A DNA stretch of 64,000 bases, from contig JBHGNT010000015.1 of the NCBI GenBank assembly GCA_043228905.1, positions 17,484,001 through 17,548,000 on the forward strand. The letters run 5' to 3'. The notes below the pieces were generated by a model. It ran no database searches and was not told the origin of the DNA. It saw only the letters and a program-made list of their open reading frames with translations. Below, one piece after another: positions 51,515-60,810 of this stretch (the stretch's first letter is position 1; every line of letters starts with the position of its first letter). Source of the stretch: Azolla caroliniana (Eukaryota > Polypodiophyta). Position numbers and translations under genes: made by a program.

Positions 51515-52668
51515 TGTGAAGATTAGCGCTCAAAAGCTAAAACAAACACAATCGGCTCAACCAGATAGCAACAGAAAACACAGAGAATCAATGGAGAACT
51601 CACAGAGAACACGGTATACTCGGGAGAGAGACAAAGAGAGAGCAGAACAAAGAAAACTCGATTTCAAAATAACACTTTGTGACAGGAATACACACTCCCG
51701 ATGAACAACGCTCGGCCACAACCGAGCCTAGAATCAAACACAGAAAACGGGTAATGAACACAGGACACAGAGAAGAGAAGAGTACACAGGATGTTAACGT
51801 GGAAAACCCAAACTAGGGAAAAACCACAACAGCCCACAAACTGCAAACTATCACTATATCACAATGTACAATAGTAAATCACCGAGGCAACGACCTCGAG
51901 CTTGCTATCTTTGCCACAGGCAGCGGTTACAACAGAGGCAACGACCTCTTCCTCTCTCTCTCTCTCTCTCTCTTTGTACACAGTTTGCACCAACAAGAAT
52001 GACAACTACTATATCACTAAGTTTGCCCTAAGTCATATTTATATTAATATGACTTTTCGGCTATTTACAAATATAGCCTCGATGGACTCTCAGAAAACAT
52101 ATTTATGAATATGTCCCTTCATCCAGTGAGCACTTCTCACTGGGCCTTCACCATCTGGCTCTTGCTGGGTACTTGTCATCCGGTTCTCACCGGGTCTTCC
52201 GTAGCTGGGTACTCCACATCTGGTTCTCACCGGGTCTTCCGTAGCCGAGTACTCCACATCCGGTTCTCACTGGGTCTTCCGTTGCCGGGTACTCTACATC
52301 GGGATTCGGCCTCGGCCGAGTTGCTCATTAACACTGTTCTTCTCACTTCCCATCCGGAGGGACCTGTTTCCGAACACTTTGTACATACAAATGTGCTTAG
52401 TGAGCACTTTTATACAAGTCCATAAAGGACGGTCAAAAGTACTAACAAGTACTTCAATGCTCATAGCTGAGCTACTGACACTAACTCCTAGGAATATAAC
52501 TTCCTAGTAATCTGGGATCGTAGGCCTCTAATGGCCTATTGGCTCTGCACGGGTCTGCTCACCGATCCGACACCCGATCCGATTCGAGCCTAACCGATCG
52601 GTCTTTACCCGATCCGACTCTCAGCTTGTCCAGTCGATCTGGCCCACGTTGAGCATGCTAGCTCAACA
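51515..52668 (-). mobile_element. Outer copia-B 5' LTR (minus), split by a solo LTR-A
   Basis: It starts TGTGAAGATTAGCGC beside a one-mismatch primer-site complement (gctctgatacaa, 51503-51514) and ends GCTAGCTCAACA. Without the 702-bp insertion it is 452 bp. The right flank is AGAAT; the left LTR of the plus half (16378) is flanked by AAAAT. Confidence 0.75.
51680..52376 (-). mobile_element. Solo LTR-A, 697 bp
   Basis: It runs TGACAGGAATACACACTCCC to GGGACCTGTTTCCGAACA, with perfect CTTTG duplications at 51675-51679 and 52377-52381. Contains a short (TC)n (51953-51973) and three to four 40-bp minisatellite units (52160-52300). A clear product of LTR-LTR recombination. Confidence 0.95.
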
Positions 52669-52679
52669 AGAATGCTCAT

Positions 52680-54140
52680 TGCATCAATTCAGAATGTTTT
52701 ATGATAGATATATTGAGAGTGTATGCTCACTTACATATGTTTGTCAAAATATGGTTGTAAGTTCTTAATTTCCCCAGATGTCCTAGAGAAATCCTCCAAA
52801 GAGTTTGAGTAACTATATGTGTTATTTGAGTGATTGATATGAGCTGACTGAATTTTATAGGAACAACATTAAATGGAATCATCATCTCAAACTCATGCAA
52901 CAATGGAGTCATCTTCAATTAATGTTAGCCATGGGCCAAGAAGCAGCTAAAGAAAAAGGCATCACACATCATATTTTATATGGATAATGGCACACCTCGA
53001 CGATGATGCCATCATTGTGATGTTTGTTGGTCTTCTACAACATCCACAAATACTATAGCAAAGCATTTAGCAGAAAAGCATCGTTTATTAGGTGATTCAA
53101 ACCAAAATTCAGGTATATCATACCACTTTCAATTTTCTATTGGGTCTGCTAAAGTATCTCGTGTTTTAGAGAAGAAAATTGATGGTGACATCATAAAGTA
53201 TAATGTGAAGGGAACACTACCCCATGCACATGTGGAATCACTTGAATTGAAGGAGTTCATTCATCAAATTGTGCCTAGATTTCCAGTGAAGACAAGATGC
53301 ACGATTAAACGTTCCATCTTAGAAATGTATGTGGTGTTGTGCCATTAGGTGATAGATTTGCTATCTAAATGCCAATCAAGATTTTCCATAACTTTTGAGG
53401 GTTGGTCAAATAGTAGTCTAAAGGACGTCTATGCAGTGACACTTCATTGGGCATGTCCTAAGACAACAAGGTCGAGGTCAATGTTATTGGATTTTGTGCA
53501 TGTATTTCTAGGTGTTGGATTAGGGAAACGTTGTGCGCATGCCCTCTTTCGGAGATTTTCATCCTTTGATATTTCTAGTCGATTATTAGCTACTATTTTT
53601 TATGGAGCTAGTGATGCACAAGCTGTTGTGAAGGAGTTGAGCATGTTGTTACAAAATGAACATGGTAAGAAAATTTTGGCTCCATCACATATGTTACGAT
53701 GTATGGTACACACTTTTTAGTTGGGCATCAAGTCATCATTAGAGGTTATCTCACCTTCAACAGAAAAGTTGAGAACAGTGTTCCATACTATAAGATCTAG
53801 TAAGGTTCGAAGGGAAATGTTTAGGAAGTATGCTAGGCTGGTTGAACATCGTGAAGGGGAACCCCCAAGGCTTGATGTTGTTACAATATGGAATTCTACC
53901 TTGGAAATGTTTAGGTAAGCTATCAAGGATAGAGATGTTAACAATTTTAGATTTAACAATATCAAGTGATTTCAATGGTTATGTCTTGACCGAAGAAGAT
54001 TGGAGTCACATACATGCCATGGAGGAATGACTAGATATATATATGCAGAGGTTTCTACTTTTTTGGGAGGGTCAAGATATCCCACATTATCACTAATTTC
54101 CCCACCACAAAATGTTTCGTTGTTGTGATGTGGCATGGCC
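52680..54140 (+). pseudogene. hAT transposase relic
   Basis: Near 52995-53080 a BED-type zinc finger can be read (CHHCD then TIAKHLAEKH). Further on are the hAT core blocks FEGWSNSSLKDVYAVTLHWA (53388) and RLDVVTIWNSTLEMFR (53870). Multiple stops and frame changes between 53100 and 53350. The C-terminal dimerisation region is not found, probably displaced by the copia-B insertion at 54149. Terminal repeats not recognised. Confidence 0.8.
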
Positions 54141-54148
54141 AAAGGAGG

Positions 54149-54639
54149 TGCAAAAAGATACGTGTGGAAGCGTATGCGGAAGACACAGAGTACACGGTCA
54201 ATTAATTGGAAGTATAAAAGTTATTGTAAACACAGAGTAAGGGTGAGAGAGAGAGAGGGATTGAGTGGGGCAAACCACAGTAAACTTCTAATAATTACAA
54301 AATGGTACTCAATACATACGAATGTGCTCAGAGAGCACTTTATATATAAGCCCTGACAAAATGGGTTGACAAGTACTTGAATGCTCATTAAATGAGCATC
54401 TGACACTAACACCTATAATATTCCTATTTACTAAATAAGAATATAGGTCTCTTGCGGCCAGTCGGATTCCATTTGACTCAGCCCAACAACAGATTCGCCA
54501 ATTCAGGCCTAGCCAATCGGTCTTCGTTTGATCAGCTCTCGACTTATTCAACCGATTCAGGCCTAGCCGATCGGTCTTCGTTCGATCAGCTCTCGACTTA
54601 TTCAGCTGATTTGGCTCATGTTGAGCTTGTCACTCAACA
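54149..54639 (-). mobile_element. Copia-B copy 3 LTR
   Basis: The right end is certain (polypurine tract next to CACTCAACA). The left end is placed at tgcaaaaagatacg by alignment to the copy at 45129, give or take 15 bp. It contains a 54-bp tandem duplication (54499-54606, cores attcaggcctagcc). Confidence 0.65.
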
Positions 54640-55810
54640 CTGCCCCTCAAGTTCAACTTGAGGTCCCAATGTGTCAGCTCTAGTCGGTTCTAGCCTCGGC
54701 TTCTTCGGGCATCTTCACGCCTTCCTCGTGCTCCTCGTCTGGTCCGGTACTGTGTCCCATGACCCCTCCGGTTCGACGTTGATCGACCCGTCCAATCCCG
54801 TGCACCTCAACCCCTATGGTTGTCTCGTCTACTCTTCATGCCCTTATCAACTCCCTCGTTGTTGCGGCATTGGCGCCCCTCGACCCGTCGGCTCCTCCGT
54901 ATTGGTGTCGGCTTTGGCCGCCTCCTTGTTCGCTTGACCTTCATAGGATTTGACTCGTCTAAACAATGCCTCTCGACCGAATAAGTTGTCATCGATTTGG
55001 CTTCTTTCGAACCCTTGACCACATCTGCCCATGTCTTGGTCCTGGCCTTCACTTTGTCGGCTCTGTCCTTCTTGGCTCTGCCTCCCCCTTGTTTTGGTCG
55101 ACTCTACCTTCGACCTGTTCTTTCGACTGCTCCCCCTACATTTGGCTAGTCTCCACTTAGCCGATCTTCTTCCATCTGTCCACACGTCTGACATGTCCTC
55201 GACTTCTTCAGCCATTCTAGAAGTTCTGACTTCTTCAGTCGTTTCGAAATCGAATTCTTCACCCGATTCGGCTCCTTGGACATCTCTCCCCTTCTCTCCT
55301 TTTCTTAGGCTTTCGCTTCTCCCCCTCAAGTTCGGCAAGTCGAGATGTTGTAGACCAAGCATAGTCAAGAATTGCCGCAACTTGTCCAGGTTGAGAGGTT
55401 TGGTGAAGATATCGGCAACTTGTTGATCCGTCGGAACACGCACAAGTTTGACTTCATAGGAGAGCACTTGCTCGCAGATGAAATGATAGTGCACCTCAAT
55501 GTGCTTCATGCAAGCATGGAAGACATGGTTTTTAGCGAGTTGGATGCTATTGAGGTTGTCATAATATATCATTGTCGGCACGGACACCTCTACTTGCAGA
55601 TCTGTTAGAAGCCACTTGGCCATATGGCTTCGCAAGTTGCGATAACCGCTCCTTGATACTCGGCCTCAGTGCTCGACAAGGCAACCATCGTTTACTTCTT
55701 ACTACTCCAGGCGATCACGACACTTCCCAATGAAAATGCAAATACAGATGTTGACCTATGATTGCCGACATTTCCTGCCCAATTGACATCCGTGTAGTTG
55801 ACAAATCCAT
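54640..55810 (-). pseudogene. Copia-B copy 3 RNase H and C-terminal extension
   Basis: RNase H blocks are VNWAGNVGNHRSTSVFAFSL (degraded), MIYYDNLNSIQLAKNHVFHA, KHIEVHYHFICEQVLSYEVK and VADIFTKPLNLDKLRQFLTM. The basic extension follows as in the copy at 45506, with RTKTWADVVKG in a neighbouring frame. Confidence 0.8.
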
Positions 55811-55819
55811 GAGCTACAC

Positions 55820-56123
55820 TGTGTCACAGACATGACAACAATCATGTCAAGATTTAAACTCTTAACCTCTTGTATTATAGTCAAGTGTTATGTTCTAACC
55901 AATACATCCAAATACATGATCATGTTATGCATATCTTAGTAGATTATTAGTAGATTACCTATTTCAAGTTCTAGGAGTTTTTAGAAAGTTCTAGAACTAG
56001 AAGGTTCTAGAGGGTTCTAGAGTATTCTCTAGAATATTCTAATGTATGTACCTCGACTCACTGAATAAATACTTGTAACCTCCTTGGTCCCTTTCAAGGG
56101 ATTCAATGCTAGTCATTGACACA
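55820..56123. mobile_element. LTR-D, 304-bp solo LTR-like insertion
   Basis: The ends form a 7-bp inverted repeat (TGTGTCA ... TGACACA). It interrupts copia-B copy 3 between RT and RNase H. The centre has an array of TTCTAGAA-type motifs and the left part has a tRNA-like stretch in reverse. No target duplication is seen, so the boundaries are tentative. Confidence 0.5.
55984..56042. promoter_or_regulatory. Heat-shock-element-like cluster in LTR-D
   Basis: Repeated nGAAnnTTCnn units: gttctagaac, agaaggttctagag, ggttctagag and tctctagaatattct lie in about 60 bp. Clusters of this form bind heat-shock factors in plants, and known heat-activated copia LTRs carry them. Activity here is inferred. 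Confidence 0.5.
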
Positions 56124-56124
56124 T

Positions 56125-56422
56125 CAATCTAGTATTCTCGTTTCATTCCATCTTGTCTCCTTCGTCATCTCTGTCTTCATGCTCTTGTGTCATTCCTAGC
56201 TTCTTAAGTTCCACGCTCATAGCCCCATCATCCGTGCTCCGTCCAAGTCTGCAGTTGGTGTTCAATGGATTCAAACAATCACAGACACACCAATTGTGAA
56301 CTCGGACAAAGCATGGATGATGGGGCTACGAGTGTGGAACTTAAGAAGCTAGGAATGACACGAGCATGAAGACAGAGATGAAAAAGGAGACAAGATGGAA
56401 ATAAATGAGAATACTAGATTGG
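56125..56422. repeat. 118-bp inverted repeat
   Basis: The arms, about 56125-56246 and 56305-56422, are reverse complements with roughly 90% identity by eye (shared cores tcctagcttcttaagttcca, gccccatcatcc). The loop is about 58 bp. It lies directly beside LTR-D and could form a long RNA hairpin. Confidence 0.85.
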
Positions 56423-56423
56423 A

Positions 56424-56813
56424 CAGTCATCTCAAATGATGCTACAAGTTTAGACTTTATGCGGCAGATTTCTTCAAGGTCGATGTCGGTGATGACTAAA
56501 TCATCAACATACAGCTAGATGCTTATTGGCCTGTTTCGACCCTGCCAGATGAACATTCATCTCAAATGATGCCGCAAGTTGGGACTTTACATGGCCGATT
56601 TCTTCAAGGTCGATGTTGGCGATGACTAAATCATCAACATATAGCAAGATGCTTACTGGCCCATTCCGACCCTACCGAATGAACAGTCATCTCAAATGAT
56701 GCCGCAAGTTGGGACTTTACACGACTGACTTCTTCAAGGTCGATGAATAAATCATCAACATCCAACAAGATGCTTATTCGCTCGTTCCAACCCTACCGGA
56801 TGAATAGTGACGA
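56424..56813 (-). repeat. Three 130-bp tandem copies of the copia-B RT active-site region
   Basis: Units begin at 56424, 56554 and 56684 (c..tcatctcaaatgatg). On minus each encodes a version of the YVDD-containing stretch (atcatcaacata on plus is the DDL-region complement) followed by the FEM block; unit 3 lacks the start of the motif. Amplification happened after insertion of the element. Confidence 0.85.
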
Positions 56814-56835
56814 GTTGAACTTCGGTGGAGCAAAC

Positions 56836-57397
56836 AGTTGGGAAACAGGTCCCTCTGGATGGGAAGAGAAGAGCCGAGTTGATGAGTAACTCGGCGGAGC
56901 CGAAACCGAAATCATGGATACAACCAACTCGAGAGACTATATTTGTAAATAGTCGAAATGTGCCCCATGAGGGCAATGTATGTAAATAACCAGAAAGTTG
57001 TATAAGTATATATATAACTAGAGCAAACCTTAGTAAAGTGATGTATCATTATTGTGAAATAGAGTTAGTGCATGTCGTGGCTTGTGTAACTAAGAGAAAG
57101 TGAGAGAGAGTATGAGTGTGAGTGAGTGTGTCTCTGTAGCCGTCTATTGACGAGGAAGAACTCGAGGTCGTTGCCTCCAAGCTTCTTGTTGTACTCCTCT
57201 CATCATAATAGTGATTCTGTTTTGGAATTTGTGGATTCCACGTGGTTTTTCCCTGTTCGGGTTTTCCATGTTAAACATACGGTGTCTCTCTGTACTTGTT
57301 TTTCTGTCTTCACGTCTTTTTGTCTATGTATTAGCTCTCTTGTTTTCTGCACCCTAATACGAACGTGTGACCAGTTGTGGCTGGTCGATTCCTAACA
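56836..57397 (+). mobile_element. Solo LTR-A, about 562 bp
   Basis: It starts AGTTGGGAAACAGGTCCC (first base mutated from TG) and ends CGATTCCTAACA. Flanks are CAAAC and AAAAC (4 of 5). Same length class and landmarks as the solo LTR at 17682; these two form a subfamily without the minisatellite. Confidence 0.75.
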
Positions 57398-57399
57398 AA

Positions 57400-57990
57400 A
57401 ACCCCATCCGACATAACCGTTGCGTGATCTTCGCATTCCAAGCATGCAGGGCTTGCTTTAGTCCGTACAACAACTTCTTCTGTCGGCAAACAACCAATGT
57501 GTTCAATCCAGACTGAAATCCAAGAGGCTGCACCATATACACTTGTTCCTCAAGCTCTCCTTGTAGGAACACGTTTTTGACATCCATCTGATGTAGATGC
57601 CATCCCTTCACTACCACTACCGCCAACAACACATGTAAACAGTCGTCATCTTGGCGACCAACACAAACGTCTCATCGTTGTCAATGCCATGTTGTTATAC
57701 ATAACCTTTGGCCTCCAGTCGGGCCTTGTATCGGTTGACGGAACCATTGGTGTTGTACTTGACCTTGTACACCCATCTACACCCGATCGACTTCACACCT
57801 TTTGGGGCGTCAACCAGGTTCCATGTCTCATTATGCAATAGTGCGTGCATCTTTTCCTCCATTGTGGCACGCCAATTTGTGTCGTTTGCCGCCTCTACGT
57901 AGCACTCCCACTCACGCACTTCCCCCACCTTCGCCATATACGCAAAATGATGTGCCATTTTCTCATTATATTTGTATCGTATTCTAGGGT
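57400..57990 (-). pseudogene. Copia-B copy 3 RT N-terminal part
   Basis: Carries WRATMEEKMHALLHNETWNL, CRWVYKVKYNTNGSVNRYKA and, after a break, WHLHQMDVKNVFLQGELEEQ and KKLLYGLKQALHAWNAKITQ. It ends at the solo LTR-A. Confidence 0.85.
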
Positions 57991-58205
57991 TCTTCTAGCC
58001 GGTGGATCACGCAACTTTTGGTTCACTGATTTCATGGCCTTCTTGGCAGTGTCATACCTCAACTCTAGAGGTTCCTTATCGTTCCCATCCGTGTCGGATT
58101 GGTCTAATGCATCGGCCTTTGTGCTGTATTCTGACATCTTCATCTTCCCCTTCTCTTTGCGCGCAAACTGTCTCCTCAGTTTCTGGCGTGGGGACTGCAC
58201 GGACG

Positions 58206-59061
58206 TGTTGAGAGACAGGTCCCTCCGGATGGGAAGGGAGAAGGACAGTGCTGATGAACAAACTCGGTGAGAAAGAACCGGATGAGGAGTACCCAGCTAC
58301 GGAGAGCCGGATGGTGCAGACCCGGTGAAGACCGTATGAAGAGTACCCGGCTACGGAGAGCCGGATGGTGCAGACCCGGTGAGAACTGGATGAGGAGTAC
58401 CCGGCTACGGAGAGCCGGATGGTGCAGACCCGGTGAGAACCGGATGAAGAGTACCCGGCTATAGAGAGCCGGATGGTGCAGACCCGGTGAGAACCGGATG
58501 AGGAGTACCCGGCTACGGAGAGCCGGATGGTGCAGACCCGGTGAGAACCGGATGAAGAGTACCCGACTATGGAGAGCCGGATGGTGCAGACCCGGTGAGA
58601 ACCGGATGAAGAGACATGTTCGCAAATATGTTTCTGAGAGTCCATCGAGGCTATATTTGTAAATAGCCGAAAAGTCATATTAGTATAAATATGACTTAGG
58701 GCAAACTTATAGTTGTTGTTGTCATTTCTTGTTGGTGCAAGAAAAGAGAGAATGCGTAACTGTACAGAGAGTGAGAGAGAGAAAGAGGTCGCTGCCTCTG
58801 TTGTAACCGCCGTCTGTGGCAAAGATCGTGAGCACGAGGTCGTTGCCTCCGTGAACTCACTGTTTGTACATTCCAACATAGTGATAGTTTGTAGCCTGTG
58901 GGCTGTTGTGGTTTTTTCCCTTAGTTTGGGGTTTTCCACGTTAAACATCCTGCGTACTCTTCTCTTCCATTGTGTCGTTCTTTATTTCCTGTTTTCTGTG
59001 TATGATCCTAAGCTCGGTTATGGCCGAGTGTTGCGTATAGGGAACGGTTCAGTTCCCGTCA
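58206..59061 (+). mobile_element. Solo LTR-A with expanded minisatellite, 856 bp
   Basis: It runs TGTTGAGAGACAGGTCCC to GTTCAGTTCCCGTCA, with perfect GGACG duplications at 58201-58205 and 59062-59066. It splits integrase from RT of copia-B copy 3. The extra length over the 557-bp copies comes mostly from the tandem array at 58280-58603. Confidence 0.95.
58280..58603. repeat. 6 x 54-bp minisatellite within LTR-A
   Basis: Each unit is ggatgaggagtacccggcta plus 34 bp ending cccggtgagaacc; units differ by one to five bases. Being a multiple of 3, it produces a spurious repetitive ORF on minus (18-residue period). Other LTR-A copies have a 40-bp version lacking 14 bp (gagccggatggtgc). Confidence 0.95.
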
Positions 59062-59069
59062 GGACGAGT

Positions 59070-59784
59070 CTCCACTACTTGTTGGCTCTTCATCTGACTA
59101 GTCGTTCCGACTCAGTCTCTCATTCGGCCCACTTAGCCGAAATGAGGTCAAACTCTCTTCTAGAGCTCCGATTTCTTCTGCATCTAGGGGCATCTCGACC
59201 TCACTAGTCTCATCCTCTGAATTCAGAATGCAGTTAATGGGGGTTGGAGATGGAGGCAAGCACCATGAAGCCGATTCGTTGAATACACCATCTCGACTAA
59301 CTTGGGTCTGTTTTGTTTGGGGATTATAACATTTATAACCCTTTTGCTTGTCTGAGTAGCTGACTAGAATGCACTTCTCAACTTTCACATCCAGCTTCCT
59401 CCTCTTCTCTTTCGGCACAAGCACATATGCGATGCTATCGAACACCCTCAAGTGTCCTAGATTCGGCTTCTTCCTGAAGTATAGCTCATTTGGAGACACT
59501 CTTCCATTTGTAGATGTCGGATTTTGCAAGTTAACAGATGTCTTGACCACTTCGGTCCAATAGAACTTCGGCATATGATTCTCCTCAAGCATTGCCCGTG
59601 CCGCCTCCTCAATCATCCAATTCTTCCGCTCGGCCACACCATTATGTTCCGGTGTGTATCTAAAGGAGAAGACTTCGCTTTTCTTCTCAATCAAGCATGC
59701 CCAGGTGTGCCGAGTGTAGTCATCAATGAAGGTTACAAAGTAATGACTCCCACCGATACTCACGTTCTGCGCCAACCCCCACAC
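59070..59784 (-). pseudogene. Copia-B copy 3 integrase
   Basis: Carries YFVTFIDDYTRHTWACLIEK then, after a deletion that removes the second catalytic Asp, FRYTPEHNGVAERKNWMIEE and ARAMLEENHMPKFYWTEVVK. The C-terminal part is acidic as in the copy at 47926. Confidence 0.85.
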
Positions 59785-59799
59785 ATCTGAATGGTTTAA

Positions 59800-60058
59800 A
59801 TCGAGCTTGTTACGACTCCAATTATGCTTGTTGGGGAATGGAAGTAAGTATTGCTTCCTGAGTTCTCAGGCTTCGCAAACTTGGCCATTCCGACCAGTAA
59901 ATTTTGGCAAGCTGAAAACGATGTTCTTTGTTTGCATTTCTCGAAGCCAAAGGAAGTTGACGTGGCTGAACTGCTTGTGCCACAAGTTGATATCCTACTC
60001 GAACTTTTGCCCTTTTGTGAACATAGTGGTGCTGGCATTATTCGTGTTAAATAATTAG
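59800..60058 (-). pseudogene. Copia-B copy 3 pre-integrase zinc region
   Basis: The H..H half (INLWHKQFSHVNFLWLREMQ) and the following VCEA are readable, then the linker NKLDLNHSDVWGLAQNVSI to the integrase core. The element sequence ends at about 60058 in an AT-rich repeat. Confidence 0.7.
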
Positions 60059-60712
60059 GTAATTAACTAGGGTTAATTAGGGTCTAATTATGTGAATGTT
60101 CACAAAGCAGTGGAAGATTATGTGATTTGTGTGTGTATGTGTGTGAGAGGAAGAGAGAGAGGAAGATTCACTTATGAACAATAATATTGTGGTTTCCCTT
60201 TCATGCATGTCGGTGATGGGAAAAAAATAGTGCTCGGCCACAACCGAGTTCCAATCGAATAGTGGAAGGACAAACAGAAAATAAGACGACATAGAATATT
60301 AATGTGGAAAACCCTAATCAGGAAAAATCATAGGAGTTCTAAGGACTCCGAATAGGATCACTATAGGGAGGAGGTATTACAGTAAGAGTCTTAGAGGCAA
60401 TGGCCTCGAGCTCTTTGTCTTCGCCAATTGGCGGTTACAAACAGAAACGACTTTCGGTATCTCTCTCTCTCTCTCACTGTGTACCACAACAAGAATGACA
60501 ACCACACTAACCTATTTTCCCTAAGTTATATTTATAATTATATAACTTACGGGCTATTTACAAATGTGGCCTCAACGGCCCATTCGAAACATATTTACAA
60601 ATCTATCTCTCTTCACGGTTCATACTTGTTAACAATTAGGTATTAAACAAGGGTTAATTAGTACCTAATTATTTGATTAAGTTAAGCAACAGAAGGTTAT
60701 GTGTTATATGTA
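60046..60712. repeat. Diverged direct repeats around an LTR-A-like solo LTR
   Basis: A stretch of about 75 bp starting TGTTAAATAATTAGG (60046) recurs as TGTTAACAATTAGG (60627), about 75% alike. Between them, 60208-60634 has LTR-A landmarks in reverse (gctcggccacaaccgag, (TC)n, acgggctatttacaaatgtg). The limits of the two pieces overlap and are uncertain. Confidence 0.5.
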
Positions 60713-60810
60713 CAACTCATAAATTACGCCACCAACTCCGAATACGTCAACTATGGTTGGCTATTCATAATTAGACATAGAGCGAACTCTATGACAATCT
60801 CCGACTCCAC

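Larger units (their letters stand above)
54149..60058 (-). mobile_element. Copia-B copy 3, decayed, with nested solo LTRs
   Basis: 3' LTR about 54149-54639 (ending CACTCAACA), polypurine tract complement tgcccctcaagtt, extension, RNase H (54900-55810). Then LTR-D and an inverted repeat (55820-56422), a triplicated RT segment (56424-56813), solo LTR-A (56836-57397), RT N-terminus (57400-57960), solo LTR-A (58206-59061), integrase (59070-59784) and pre-integrase (59800-60058). Gag and the 5' LTR are not found on the right. Inserted in the hAT relic. Confidence 0.8.

Noticed and set aside
58280-58603. Regular 54-bp repeats suggestive of a CRISPR array
   Set aside because: The units are contiguous with no unique spacers, lie inside a plant solo LTR, and the window is eukaryotic.
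58076-58948. 290-codon repetitive minus-strand ORF
   Set aside because: It is the LTR-A minisatellite read in frame (54 bp is a multiple of 3), joined to LTR sequence. No protein.
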